A stretch of 64,000 nucleotides of DNA from Paludibacteraceae bacterium (GCA_017451525.1 JAFTOD010000002.1:254964-318963), one strand, 5' to 3'; counted from the stretch's first letter, positions 50,590 through 59,444 are shown. Translations and numbers: made by a program. The notes: generated by a model not told the origin, from the letters alone.

Positions 50590-52326
50590 CTAACCAATCT
50601 CGCTAAGTTCTAGCCACCGCATTTCTGCTTCATCCAATTGCTCTTGCACCTCTTGGTAGCGAGCGGATGCTTTGGCTATTTCATCTGGATTCGTTGCACC
50701 ACCTGATAGCAGTGCTTCTAATTGTGCTTTCTCTGCTTCTAATAAGGGCATTTGCTGCTCTAGTTGCTCTAGTTCACGCTTTTCTTTGAAACTCAATCGG
50801 CGCTTCTGCTCGGTTTTGATCTTTTCTGTTTTGGTATCTTGACCGGTTGGTCTTTGCTCCTTGTTCTTGGTCCCTTGTTCCAATCTATACTGTGTGTAGT
50901 TGCCAGGAAAATCTTGCACATTGCCCTCACCATGGAATACAAAGATATGGTCCACTACTTTGTCCATGAAATAGCGATCGTGGCTGACTACAATTAGGCA
51001 TCCTTGAAAATTCTTTAGGTATTCTTCTAATACATTCAACGTGGGGATATCTAAGTCATTGGTCGGCTCATCCAATATCAAGAAATTTGGACTGCGCATG
51101 AGAACGGTACATAAATGTAAGCGTTGCTTCTCTCCACCTGATAGTTTGCTCACAAAGTCATATTGCTGATTGGGTGAAAAGAGAAACATTTGCAGAAACT
51201 GACTGGCAGTCATCTTCTGCCCATTGCCTAAATCTACAGTTTCGGCTATATCGCGGACAATGTCAATCACCTTTTTACTTTCGTCAAACTGCAACCCAGT
51301 TTGTGCATAATAGCCAAATCGCACGGTAGTTCCTACATCCCAACAGCCGCTATCTATGGGTATTTCGCCAAGCAGTAGCTTGATAAAAGTGCTTTTTCCT
51401 GTGCCATTATTACCAATAATCCCCAACTTCTCATAGCGAGAGAAAACATAATTGAAATGATCAAGAATCACTTTCTTCTCACCTGTAGAGGGCGATGTAA
51501 ACGCTTTGCATACATCCTTTGCTTCGAAGATTTTATTGCCGATATACCCTGATTTTACGGTCAATCGTATGTCCGATTCATTGCGTTGTTGTTTCGCTTT
51601 CTTTTCGAGTTCGTAGAAGTTATCAATGCGGTACTGTGCTTTGTGTGCACGTGCCTGTGGCATACGGCGCATCCACTCTAGTTCGGTGCGATAGAGGTTG
51701 CGCGCTTTCTCTACTTCTGCATTCTGTGCCTCGATACGTTCTGCACGCTTTTCGATATAGTACGTGTAATTGCCATGATAGGCATACAGACTATGCTCAT
51801 CCAGTTCAAAGATATCGGTGCTAACACTGTCTAGAAAATATCGATCGTGCGTTACCATGAGTATGGTCAATGCTTTCTCGCCTCTGGTGGTGCGGTTGTT
51901 GAGGTATTCTTCTAACCACACTACAGTGTCCAGATCCAAATGGTTGGTGGGCTCATCCAGTAGCAGGATATCGGGTTCGTCATCCAGCACTTGCTGCAAA
52001 AGTAGTTTCTTCTGTTGTCCACCGCTCAGTTTTTGAAAATCTTCTATACTTGCCTTGTGGCCTAATAGCCTTATCGCCTCATTATCTACCATCTTTTGTG
52101 GCAAATACTTGACTTTTAGGTCATTTCGCCATGTTATTTTACCACTATCGTAATCGGTTTTGCCCATCAATATATCAAGCAGGGTGCTCTTGCCTATACC
52201 ATTACGTGCAATAAGAGCAATACGCTGCCCTTTGTTCAGCGCAAAACTGATATTGCTAAACAGCACTTTCGATCCCACAGATTTAGTGAGATTCTCAACC
52301 AATAGATATGGAGTAACAGTAGCCAC
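50590..52326 (-). CDS. ABC-F family ATPase (Uup-like)
   Basis: A second two-domain soluble ABC-F protein, 578 residues. Domain 1 Walker A IARNGIGKSTLLD near 38, signature LSGGQQKKLLL near 99, Walker B ILLLDEPTNHLD near 117. Domain 2 Walker A IGNNGTGKSTFIK near 305, LSGGEKQRLHL near 400, LILDEPTNDLD near 420. C-terminal coiled coil (about 505-578). An in-frame heptamer array makes residues about 482-493. Start is GTG 52326 overlapping the DUF4837 stop as TAGTG, so it is translationally coupled. Confidence 0.92.
   Translation of the reverse strand: MATVTPYLLVENLTKSVGSKVLFSNISFALNKGQRIALIARNGIGKSTLLDILMGKTDYDSGKITWRNDLKVKYLPQKMVDNEAIRLLGHKASIEDFQKLSGGQQKKLLLQQVLDDEPDILLLDEPTNHLDLDTVVWLEEYLNNRTTRGEKALTILMVTHDRYFLDSVSTDIFELDEHSLYAYHGNYTYYIEKRAERIEAQNAEVEKARNLYRTELEWMRRMPQARAHKAQYRIDNFYELEKKAKQQRNESDIRLTVKSGYIGNKIFEAKDVCKAFTSPSTGEKKVILDHFNYVFSRYEKLGIIGNNGTGKSTFIKLLLGEIPIDSGCWDVGTTVRFGYYAQTGLQFDESKKVIDIVRDIAETVDLGNGQKMTASQFLQMFLFSPNQQYDFVSKLSGGEKQRLHLCTVLMRSPNFLILDEPTNDLDIPTLNVLEEYLKNFQGCLIVVSHDRYFMDKVVDHIFVFHGEGNVQDFPGNYTQYRLEQGTKNKEQRPTGQDTKTEKIKTEQKRRLSFKEKRELEQLEQQMPLLEAEKAQLEALLSGGATNPDEIAKASARYQEVQEQLDEAEMRWLELSEIG
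50849..50883. repeat. In-frame heptamer array inside the Uup-like ABC-F gene
   Basis: GGTCTTT, GCTCCTT, GTTCTTG, GTCCCTT, GTTCCAA: five degenerate units encoding about EQGTKNKEQRPT just before the C-terminal coiled coil. Confidence 0.75.
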
Positions 52327-53456
52327 TATTTAATAGTGTCTTGTGGCAGTTGCAGCGTATAGAGAATAGCTTCTGCTTGGCGCAAAGCGCTACGCTTCTT
52401 TTGTCCAGCAGCATAGAGGAATGTTTCAGCTGTCACTACGCGTCCATTCACTTGATCCAAGCGTGTGTGGCTTACATATGGACCGCCCATAGCTTCTCCA
52501 TCAAGTATCTTCCACAAACCGCGTACCTCAGTAGCATATTCGTCCTCTTGCACTGTGATAGCACGCATTTGAGGAGGAAATACCTTATATTCGGTTCCCA
52601 TGTATGAGCCGTCAACACTAGCAGTTACTACACGACTTAGCACGGCATCACGCTTAGCATTCAGATAATCTAATGTAAAAGTATTTTCATCCGTATATGG
52701 ATAATTATATACCACAATGTCACGGCGCATGCTGCCCTTGTTGTTGCAGCACCATAGGAGTCGTACCTCTGGCGCTACCGTGATAGGGTTGCGCAAACTA
52801 TAGGTAGTAGCGCCTCCTAAAGTAGTGTCCATAATCACAATATAATCTTCAGGAATCAGCATATCATATCCTTGCTTTTGCAATATAGTGCGTGCCTCTT
52901 TGTTGGTGCTGGCACGATAGAATTTCATTTGTCGTTTGATTTCCTGATTGACAAACCATTCGCGGATTTCTGTACCATGCTCCAACCAGTAAGCTACAAA
53001 TTCCTCTTCTGAGGGCGATTGAATGCGGCAAATGGCCTGTGGAGTGGACCAATAGTCGTTAGACACTTTGGCTTTCAACTGTGTATATTTCTGTGGGTTT
53101 ATGTCCACAAAGAGGATGTTACGAGTAGGCTTGAACATATCATCGAATTGCGCAGTTGGTACATGCGTCAATCGGAAGTATGGCTCTACCTGTGGCATAC
53201 AAGGCATATCAGCAGCCATTACTGCTTCTACTAAGTCGTAGGTGGTGGTGACGGGTTCTGTATATCCAGAAGCCTCATTAACCAATGACAATTTAGCTAC
53301 TTCATTGAGTTGCTCTTGCGAAAGAGGATTGTCATTCATCACTACAAGACATTCATAGATAGATCCTGTTGCGGATGTCAGTGTGCGACCAGTACCTTTG
53401 CTGCAAGCTGCGAGTATAATGGCAAGCAAGCAGAGAATTACGTGTAATCTTTTCAT
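52326..53456 (-). CDS. DUF4837 family lipoprotein
   Basis: About 376 residues. The signal peptide has the lipobox ILAAC, so the mature protein is lipid-anchored. The mature part is a DUF4837 domain, Bacteroidota-specific and of unknown function; typical stretches are YECLVVMND near 34, TRNILFVDINPQKYTQLKAKVSNDYWSTPQAIC near 108-140 and GLWKILDGEAMGGPYVSHT near 305-325. The start at 53456 is chosen because it begins the signal peptide and follows a consensus promoter; the frame extends 67 codons further upstream through that promoter. Confidence 0.88.
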   Translation of the reverse strand: MKRLHVILCLLAIILAACSKGTGRTLTSATGSIYECLVVMNDNPLSQEQLNEVAKLSLVNEASGYTEPVTTTYDLVEAVMAADMPCMPQVEPYFRLTHVPTAQFDDMFKPTRNILFVDINPQKYTQLKAKVSNDYWSTPQAICRIQSPSEEEFVAYWLEHGTEIREWFVNQEIKRQMKFYRASTNKEARTILQKQGYDMLIPEDYIVIMDTTLGGATTYSLRNPITVAPEVRLLWCCNNKGSMRRDIVVYNYPYTDENTFTLDYLNAKRDAVLSRVVTASVDGSYMGTEYKVFPPQMRAITVQEDEYATEVRGLWKILDGEAMGGPYVSHTRLDQVNGRVVTAETFLYAAGQKKRSALRQAEAILYTLQLPQDTIK

Positions 53457-53480
53457 TGTTACATTTATTTGAATACGTTG

Positions 53481-53512
53481 CAAAATTACTATATTTTTTG
53501 CACATATGCAAA
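53481..53512 (-). promoter_or_regulatory. Promoter of the DUF4837 / ABC-F operon
   Basis: On the minus strand: TTTG (53509-53512), 20 bases, TAATTTTG (53481-53488). Overlaps the rightward promoter at 53497-53528 by 16 bases. Confidence 0.75.
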
Positions 53513-53528
53513 TTTTTTTGTACTTTTG
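53497..53528 (+). promoter_or_regulatory. Promoter of the O-methyltransferase gene
   Basis: TTTG (53497-53500), 20 bases, TACTTTTG (53521-53528), interlocked with the divergent DUF4837 promoter. Confidence 0.8.
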
Positions 53529-53556
53529 CACCCATAATTCACAATTCATACGGACT

Positions 53557-54198
53557 ATGCCACTAACTGAATATATTGAACAGCATTCTTCTCCAGAGAA
53601 TGAGGCTCTCCAGCTCATTACCCATCGTACACATCTGCGTGTAATCAATCCGCGCATGCTCTCTGGGCATATACAAGGGCGTGTACTAAGTATGATTAGC
53701 CAAATGATTCATCCCCACCGTATTTTGGAGTTGGGAACTTTCACAGGCTACTCTGCCTTGTGTTTAGCAGAAGGGCTGACTGACGATGGCACTCTGCTGA
53801 CTATTGAGCACAACGATGAGATGGAGGATTTTATTCGCGAGAATCTTGCTCTTTCTCCTTTGGGGGAGAAGATCAATCTCGTCATCACCGATGCCAAGGA
53901 ATATCTTTCTACCTTTAATGCTGCTGAAACTACCCAATTTGATTTGGTATTTATTGATGCGGATAAGAAGGAGTATTGTGATTATCTGGATTTGGTATTA
54001 CCTTTGATGCGCAAAGGAGGTTGGATTTTGGCGGATAATACGTTGTGGGACGGTCATATCATTGATCCTGCATATGATAAAGACCGTCAAACGGTGGCTT
54101 TGCGTGCCTTCAATGATAAGGTAGCACAAGACCCACGTCTTGAAAAAGTCATCTTGCCTCTCCGCGATGGTCTGACGATTATTCGGGTAAAGAGCTAA
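53557..54198 (+). CDS. Class I SAM-dependent O-methyltransferase (catechol/caffeoyl-CoA type)
   Basis: About 213 residues. The SAM-binding loop RILELGTFTGYSALCLAEGL near 60-80, IEHNDEMEDFIREN near 94 (acidic residue binding the ribose), and the metal-binding FDLVFIDADKKEYCDYLDLVLPL near 130-152, followed by GGWILADNTLWDG near 160. These metal-binding D and N match the COMT-like Methyltransf_3 family. Substrate unknown. The frame opens at 53506 but that ATG lies inside the promoter; ATG 53557 (MPLTEYIEQ) is the credible start. Confidence 0.9.
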   Translation: MPLTEYIEQHSSPENEALQLITHRTHLRVINPRMLSGHIQGRVLSMISQMIHPHRILELGTFTGYSALCLAEGLTDDGTLLTIEHNDEMEDFIRENLALSPLGEKINLVITDAKEYLSTFNAAETTQFDLVFIDADKKEYCDYLDLVLPLMRKGGWILADNTLWDGHIIDPAYDKDRQTVALRAFNDKVAQDPRLEKVILPLRDGLTIIRVKS

Positions 54199-54253
54199 CT
54201 ATTGCGCACCAAAGATTGTGTTGAAAGTTATACAACAAGTTCTCTGCTGGCTA

Positions 54254-54319
54254 CGCGACCACTTCGCGACCACAAATGCCTATCTGTGGCATCGTTTTGC
54301 CCTATCTGTGGGCTGTGAT
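54254..54319. repeat. Paired 11-bp-period array with twin hairpins
   Basis: CGCGACCACTT and CGCGACCACAA, then two 22-base units, ATGCCTATCTG-TGGCATCGTTT and TGCCCTATCTG-TGGGCTGTGAT. Each 22-mer folds: ATGCC/GGCAT and GCCC/GGGC around an identical TATCTGT loop. Between two convergent genes, so it may also act as a transcription stop, though without a T-run. Confidence 0.65.
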
Positions 54320-54324
54320 AAATC

Positions 54325-55638
54325 TTATAAATGTTGCAAGGATAGCGCCTCGCCAACGACATAGTTGCTACCTCCGATGAAGATAATGTCTTCGTTGGAG
54401 GCTTCTTTTTGTGCAGCATTGATGGCTGTTGCAACAGAATCAAAGCAATGGCATGCTTGATGCGCAGGATGGAGTGATTGCCATCGCGCGAGCAATTGGC
54501 TGGCAGGTAGAGCGCGTGATGTGGCTGGTTGCGTGAAATAATACACAGCCTCTTCTGGCAGCATACTCAACACCACATCAATATCTTTGTCTGCTACCAT
54601 ACCAAATACAATATGCAGCTTCCCATTCTCAGTTTCCCGTTTTCCGTTTTCAGTTTTCAGTTGCTCCACCACATACCGAATACCATGGGAGTTATGCCCC
54701 GTATCGCAGATGGTGAGTGGCGATTCGGATAAGATTTCCCATCTACCACGTAAACCAGTCAATGTGCATACTTGAGCAAAGCCAGTGGCAATCGCTTCAG
54801 TACTTATTTTAATATTACAATGGTTACGCAGCACTTGCAGAGCTACAAAAGCCGTTTGTTGGTTTTTCTCCTGATAGCAGCCTTGTAACTGACATACGGG
54901 TGCTTCTTTCAAGCGGCGACGGCGCATAAAACCACATTGGTCGGCAAACCATATTCGGCACTCTGTAGTCTCTAATCCATCACCTAATATATCGCACTCA
55001 CGTGCGCGGTTGAGAAATACCTCTTGCGTCTCGGGGTGTGTTTCGCCAATGACACAAGGTATGTGCGACTTGATGATACCCGCTTTTTCATTGGCGATTT
55101 GTGCTAATGTGGTACCAAGAAACTCTGTATGGTCTATGCCGATATTCGTGATGACAGAGAGTATGGGAGTGAGGATGTTGGTGCTATCTAATCTGCCACC
55201 CAATCCTACTTCAATTACTGCTATATCCACTTGCTGCTCTGCGAAATACCAAAATGCCAATGCCATCGTTGTTTCGAAAAATGATGGACGTACTTCATCC
55301 AAGAAAGCATGGTTGTTTTCCACAAACTCTATGACTATTTCTTCTGGAATCATTTCTCCAGAGATACGGATACGCTCACGAAAATCCACCAAGTGTGGCG
55401 AGGTGAATAACCCCACTTTGTAGCCTTGTGCTTGCAATGCTGCTGCAATGAGATGGGAGGTTGAGCCCTTACCATTAGTGCCTGCGATATGCACTGCACG
55501 TAACCGTTCGTGCGGATTACCAAGATGCGCCATGAGGCGATAGGTGTTGTCTAATCCTGGCTTGTAGGCTGCTGCTCCAACAAGATGAAATGCTGGTTGC
55601 GATGCGTAGAGATATTGTATTGTTTCTTGATAGGTCAT
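54325..55638 (-). CDS. folC: Folylpolyglutamate synthase / dihydrofolate synthase
   Basis: Mur-ligase-like enzyme adding glutamate to folates (and to dihydropteroate in bifunctional forms). 437 residues. P-loop HIAGTNGKGSTSHLIAAAL near 50-68, omega-loop SPHLVDFRERIRISG near 80, EVGLGGRLDSTN near 143-154, TNIGIDHTEFLG near 163, and CDTGHNSHG near 310. An in-frame heptamer array makes residues about 327-340 (KTENGKRETENGKL) just after the DTGHN motif. The start overlaps the BASS transporter stop (ATGA). Confidence 0.95.
   Translation of the reverse strand: MTYQETIQYLYASQPAFHLVGAAAYKPGLDNTYRLMAHLGNPHERLRAVHIAGTNGKGSTSHLIAAALQAQGYKVGLFTSPHLVDFRERIRISGEMIPEEIVIEFVENNHAFLDEVRPSFFETTMALAFWYFAEQQVDIAVIEVGLGGRLDSTNILTPILSVITNIGIDHTEFLGTTLAQIANEKAGIIKSHIPCVIGETHPETQEVFLNRARECDILGDGLETTECRIWFADQCGFMRRRRLKEAPVCQLQGCYQEKNQQTAFVALQVLRNHCNIKISTEAIATGFAQVCTLTGLRGRWEILSESPLTICDTGHNSHGIRYVVEQLKTENGKRETENGKLHIVFGMVADKDIDVVLSMLPEEAVYYFTQPATSRALPASQLLARWQSLHPAHQACHCFDSVATAINAAQKEASNEDIIFIGGSNYVVGEALSLQHL
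54619..54660. repeat. In-frame heptamer array inside folC (TTTTCAG/TTTTCCG type)
   Basis: CTTCCCA, TTCTCAG, TTTCCCG, TTTTCCG, TTTTCAG, TTTTCAG: six units, 42 bases or exactly 14 codons. Confidence 0.88.
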
Positions 55639-56675
55639 TGCTTACGAGATTGTTTACCGGCGTGCCATAGTTGAAACGAGTTGAGCAAATTCTGCCATAT
55701 GATATACGCTGCGGGACCAATTGATGCCAATGGCAATAGGTATGCCTGCGCCATCCACACACCGAGTGCCGTGTTCTTCTGACCAAATGCTTGTCCCGCT
55801 GTAATACGGCTGCGTTGATTGACTGTATATTCTGCTGCGGCAGGATTGATTAGTATATCGTGATAGTCGGTGCCATGACTGGTTGCTGGGAAGTGGAATC
55901 CAATCCATCTGCCCAATGCAAACTGCAACAAACATGCCACTAGCGAGCCACCGCATAGCACAGCAATTGACCAACCCGAATATTCCTGTGTAATGAGCGT
56001 GTAGGTAATGCGAGCAATCAGTACCACTAGTAGTACTACCCATAGGTAGAATGGCATAGAAGCCCAAGTAGGTGTCAGTGCAAATGCTCGCGTTTCTCCT
56101 TTGCTGCGATAATAACCTTCGTATGCCAAACGTAATGCCCATGCTGCGAGGAATGGTCCCAATAGCATTGGAGCTACCTTACGCAATATCAGCCACATAG
56201 CGGGCACAAACGATATATCTGCCGATGGGTTAACAATTGGGAAGAAGGCTGGCACAAGGATGGCAGTAGCGATATTGCTCAGTAGGCTGAATGTAGTAAG
56301 ATTTTGAATACTACCGCCCAATTTTCCCGCAATGATAGGTGCTGCTGTGGCTGTAGGCATAATCACACAAACCATCAATCCTTGAGAGATGATGGCTACG
56401 TCGGTTGGTGAAAGTTGATTGCTGAACGCTGAAAAGAGAAACGTACAACCATAATAGACTACGACAGTCAGCAACAACTGCACGCCCAATACCAACCAAT
56501 GCCATGCACGTAGGCGCAAATCCAGTGGATTGATTTTGCAAAACGTGAAAAAAAGCATGAAGAATATCAGCGGAGGCAATAGCCAATCCAAATGCCTAAA
56601 CCAAGGATAGCCTACCGCACCAATAAGCATAGCGATGATAAGCGCGTATCGATCTAGAAAGAGGCGTAATTTCAT
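55635..56675 (-). CDS. BASS-family (bile acid:sodium symporter-like) transporter
   Basis: A 346-residue inner-membrane protein with about nine or ten helices. LLPPLIFFMLFFTFCKINPLDLRLRAW near 31-58 and GLMVCVIMPTATAAPIIAGKLGG near 103-125 recall the SBF domain's first repeat; GQAFGQKNTALGVWMAQAYLLPLASIGPAAYIIWQN near 295-330 matches the second, with the polar GQKNTAL crossing. Substrate unknown (small organic anions in relatives). Overlaps folC and follows the outer-membrane protein gene by 5 bases. Confidence 0.8.
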   Translation of the reverse strand: MKLRLFLDRYALIIAMLIGAVGYPWFRHLDWLLPPLIFFMLFFTFCKINPLDLRLRAWHWLVLGVQLLLTVVVYYGCTFLFSAFSNQLSPTDVAIISQGLMVCVIMPTATAAPIIAGKLGGSIQNLTTFSLLSNIATAILVPAFFPIVNPSADISFVPAMWLILRKVAPMLLGPFLAAWALRLAYEGYYRSKGETRAFALTPTWASMPFYLWVVLLVVLIARITYTLITQEYSGWSIAVLCGGSLVACLLQFALGRWIGFHFPATSHGTDYHDILINPAAAEYTVNQRSRITAGQAFGQKNTALGVWMAQAYLLPLASIGPAAYIIWQNLLNSFQLWHAGKQSRKQ

Positions 56676-56680
56676 AGGAA

Positions 56681-57442
56681 TTAGTTAAAGAATAACGACA
56701 AACCAATAGAGAAAGTGAGTGGCCCCGATGGATGTTGAATCTTGCCTTGCTTTTGTGCCGCTTGTTCGATGAGAGTGGGCATCAAGTGTTGGGTGTAGGC
56801 GGCCTCAGCAAAGACTGCGAAATTATGGAAGATAAACCATTCCACACCTGCTGAGAAACGCAGGGTAGGTACGATATGGTCAATATTGGTCATCTCATAG
56901 GAGGTATTATCTTCCATCAGCGTCGCATTTTTAACCGTAGCGATTGACACACCAGGTTGCATGCTGATATAGAAGTCCCATGGATGGAAATATGGATTCT
57001 CGTAGAATGCCTTGATATCCTTTACCAAGGGGAAGCGATAACCTACGCTCATGCCAATCTCGTTGTACCATACCTCAGCATTGCGGAAATTAGAACCTGC
57101 AAATTGCAAATCTAGGTCCTCGTAGGTATTACTATGAGTGTCATAGGTAATATATACGAAAGTACCATAATTCTTGTGGTGACGCCACCCCAGTCGCATA
57201 GCAGAATTAAAGGTAGCACCTTCAATTCCATTAGGTGTAATGCCAACTCCCAGCACAGTGGGTAAATCCAGTGCATCAAAGAAATCGCCGAAGGTGTATT
57301 TCTGTTTTGCTTCGCTCTGGTCGTTGCCTGTCGCGTTATTGGTTGCTGGTTGTTGGTTTGCTTCGCTCACGTTGCTGTTTTGAGCAAAAAGTCCCATACT
57401 CATTGCTGAGCACAGGACCAATATTGCGAATATCGTTTTCAT
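56681..57442 (-). CDS. Predicted outer-membrane beta-barrel protein, 253 aa
   Basis: No named family recognised. Signal peptide (MKTIFAILVLCSAMSMGLFAQ), a polar N/Q-rich linker (about 22-48), then alternating amphipathic strands with aromatic ends (for example GIGMSVGYRFPLV-like and YISMQPGVSIATV), and a C terminus GPLTFSIGLSLFFN ending in an aromatic-rich final strand as in barrel proteins. The terminal residue is Asn after FF, a small deviation from the usual aromatic last residue. Likely located in the outer membrane. Between yidC and the BASS transporter gene, with a heptamer array upstream. Confidence 0.7.
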   Translation of the reverse strand: MKTIFAILVLCSAMSMGLFAQNSNVSEANQQPATNNATGNDQSEAKQKYTFGDFFDALDLPTVLGVGITPNGIEGATFNSAMRLGWRHHKNYGTFVYITYDTHSNTYEDLDLQFAGSNFRNAEVWYNEIGMSVGYRFPLVKDIKAFYENPYFHPWDFYISMQPGVSIATVKNATLMEDNTSYEMTNIDHIVPTLRFSAGVEWFIFHNFAVFAEAAYTQHLMPTLIEQAAQKQGKIQHPSGPLTFSIGLSLFFN

Positions 57443-57447
57443 ATTTT

Positions 57448-57495
57448 CTAAACTCTAAACGAAGCCGTATAAAGGCGTTCGCTAAACACTTATCG
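57448..57495. repeat. Split heptamer array at the yidC 3' end
   Basis: CTAAACT, CTAAACG (57448-57461), a spacer with GAAGC...GCGTT, then CTAAACA and CTTATCG (57482-57495). The yidC stop (57490-57492, minus strand) lies in the last unit. Same plan as 9820-9862. Confidence 0.75.
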
Positions 57496-59415
57496 TCTCA
57501 TTTGTGCTTTCGCATTTTCGCGTGCGAGGCGTTGTTGCTCACGTTGCATAGCCTCAAGGCGTGCTGCGAAACCTGACTTTTTCTGATTGCCTTTCTTCTT
57601 GGCATTAGCTTCCATCTCTGCCAACACTTTCTTGTCATCGATTGCCCAACGGAAAATCATGGTTTGAAGAATGGTCATCAAAAGGCTCACAAAATAGTAG
57701 TAGCTCAAGCCTGCTGCGTAATCGTTGAAGAAGAAGAGGAACATCAGTGGCATGAGATACATCATCCATTTCATCATCTTCATCTCTTGACCGCCACCTT
57801 GCGTTTGCATGGTGAGGTGGGTGTAAACAATATTTACCACAGTCATGAGCAAGCAGAAGAGGCTCAAGTGTGTCCAGCCGAGTAGAGGTAGTGGAGTGTT
57901 CCATGATAAGATGGCGTCGTAGGTTGATAGGTCGTCAGCCCAGAAGAGCGACTGACCGCGTAACTCAATAGCGGTAGGCAAGAACCAGAACATAGCCATC
58001 AACACAGGGAATTGGAAGAGCATTGGCAGACAGCCCGACATTGGGCTTACGCCTGCTTTTTGGTATAGCGCCATAGTGGCTTGCTGACGCTCTTGCATCT
58101 TCTCTGGTGGGTATTTCTCGTTAATCTCATCAAGTTGTGGCTTCAATACACGCATTTTTGCGCTTGATTTATACGATGCAAACACAAATGGCAAGATGAT
58201 GAGTTTGATTACCAAAGTCATCAACAGAATCACGATACCGATATGCAATCCCCACGAACTGAAGAGGTCAAACATAGGAATCACCAATGCCTTGTTAATC
58301 CATGCTACAATCTTCCAACCCAGTGGCACTAACTCATTGAGGTGTAGTCTTTCGCTCTTTTCCACATCCTTGTCATAGGCTTTGAGTGTATTGTAGTGGT
58401 TAGGACCGAAATAGTACTTCAAATCCACATTCTTTTTGCCAGTGATGTCAAATGGCAAGCTCGCTGTGGTCTTATACTCTTTGATATGACGGCTCAGTGC
58501 GTTCATCGGAGTGGACTCCATTTGTGTGGATTCGAATGCGTCACTAGCAATCAATACTGTGGAGAAGAATTGATCTTTATAGGCAATCCACTTTAGTTGA
58601 GCAGACTCTTTTGCTCGGTCGGCTTTCATTTCGGATAGTTTCTCAATGTCGCCACCCACGAACATATATTGCAATTGCGCGTATTTCTCCTCGAATTTAC
58701 GTCCTTTCTCTTGTTGTGGGATGAGTTGGTTCCATTGCATTTCTAACGACGACATATTTTGCGCCAAAGCCCATTGCATATTGTGTGGCTGAATACTCAT
58801 ATCCACCATGTAATCATCTGCAGCTAAGGTATAGACGAAGTCCATATAGCAGTCCTCAATATTCGTATTGAGGCGCATGGCTAGAGTGGTAGTACCTTCG
58901 TTGTCGGTGCTTTGGCTAACAACAGTAAAATAGAGGTTCTCAGTGGAGAGAATACGGCTATTGTTGGTAATGAGCGTAAAGCTGAGGTTACTCTCTTCGC
59001 CTTGGAAAAGACAGAGATTGTTGACACTATCGCCGTAGGCCTTATATTCTTTGAGTTCGGCTTTTGCTATGCGACCACCGCGTAGGGCAATTTCTAAACG
59101 TACTTTCTCGTTTTCGATGGTGATAGTACCCTCTTCGCCTTGAGCAGATGGGGCAAACGGACCATATAAGGCTGCCACTTGCTCAGCCAATGCGTTTGCA
59201 TTCTGGGGGGTAGTGCCCTGTTGAGCTTGTGCCTGCTCTGCTGCTATTTGCTCAGAGAGTAATATGGCTTCTTGCTCCATAGCTCGTATAGTAGCTATAG
59301 AATCTTGTATGCGCTGACGCTCAGCCAATTCCTCTTTAGAAGGGCGATTGATAAATGAAAATCCTACAATAATTGCGGCTATCAAAAGAAAGCCAATCCA
59401 CGTGTTTTTATCCAT
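57490..59415 (-). CDS. yidC: Membrane protein insertase YidC
   Basis: Inserts and folds inner-membrane proteins, alone or with SecYEG. About 641 residues, the long Bacteroidota type. N-terminal anchor helix (TWIGFLLIAAIIVGFSFI), an Ala/Gln-rich linker (about 40-75), the periplasmic P1 beta-sandwich (about 85-355), and the conserved C-terminal five-helix domain (from about 380) with KPQLDEINEKYP near 470 and GCLPMLFQFPVLMAMFWFLP near 505. Cationic C-terminal tail. The start is set at 59415 (MDKNTWIGF); the open frame upstream runs through the promoter. Confidence 0.95.
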   Translation of the reverse strand: MDKNTWIGFLLIAAIIVGFSFINRPSKEELAERQRIQDSIATIRAMEQEAILLSEQIAAEQAQAQQGTTPQNANALAEQVAALYGPFAPSAQGEEGTITIENEKVRLEIALRGGRIAKAELKEYKAYGDSVNNLCLFQGEESNLSFTLITNNSRILSTENLYFTVVSQSTDNEGTTTLAMRLNTNIEDCYMDFVYTLAADDYMVDMSIQPHNMQWALAQNMSSLEMQWNQLIPQQEKGRKFEEKYAQLQYMFVGGDIEKLSEMKADRAKESAQLKWIAYKDQFFSTVLIASDAFESTQMESTPMNALSRHIKEYKTTASLPFDITGKKNVDLKYYFGPNHYNTLKAYDKDVEKSERLHLNELVPLGWKIVAWINKALVIPMFDLFSSWGLHIGIVILLMTLVIKLIILPFVFASYKSSAKMRVLKPQLDEINEKYPPEKMQERQQATMALYQKAGVSPMSGCLPMLFQFPVLMAMFWFLPTAIELRGQSLFWADDLSTYDAILSWNTPLPLLGWTHLSLFCLLMTVVNIVYTHLTMQTQGGGQEMKMMKWMMYLMPLMFLFFFNDYAAGLSYYYFVSLLMTILQTMIFRWAIDDKKVLAEMEANAKKKGNQKKSGFAARLEAMQREQQRLARENAKAQMRR

Positions 59416-59444
59416 ATATTTTATACCTAAATTAAATTTGCCTG

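Noticed and set aside
53506-53556. Upstream ATG start for the O-methyltransferase
   Set aside because: That ATG lies inside the -33/-7 promoter, so it would not be in the transcript.
52326-53657. Longer DUF4837 frame starting at 53657
   Set aside because: The extra 67 codons run through the divergent promoters and antisense to the methyltransferase start; the signal peptide begins at 53456.
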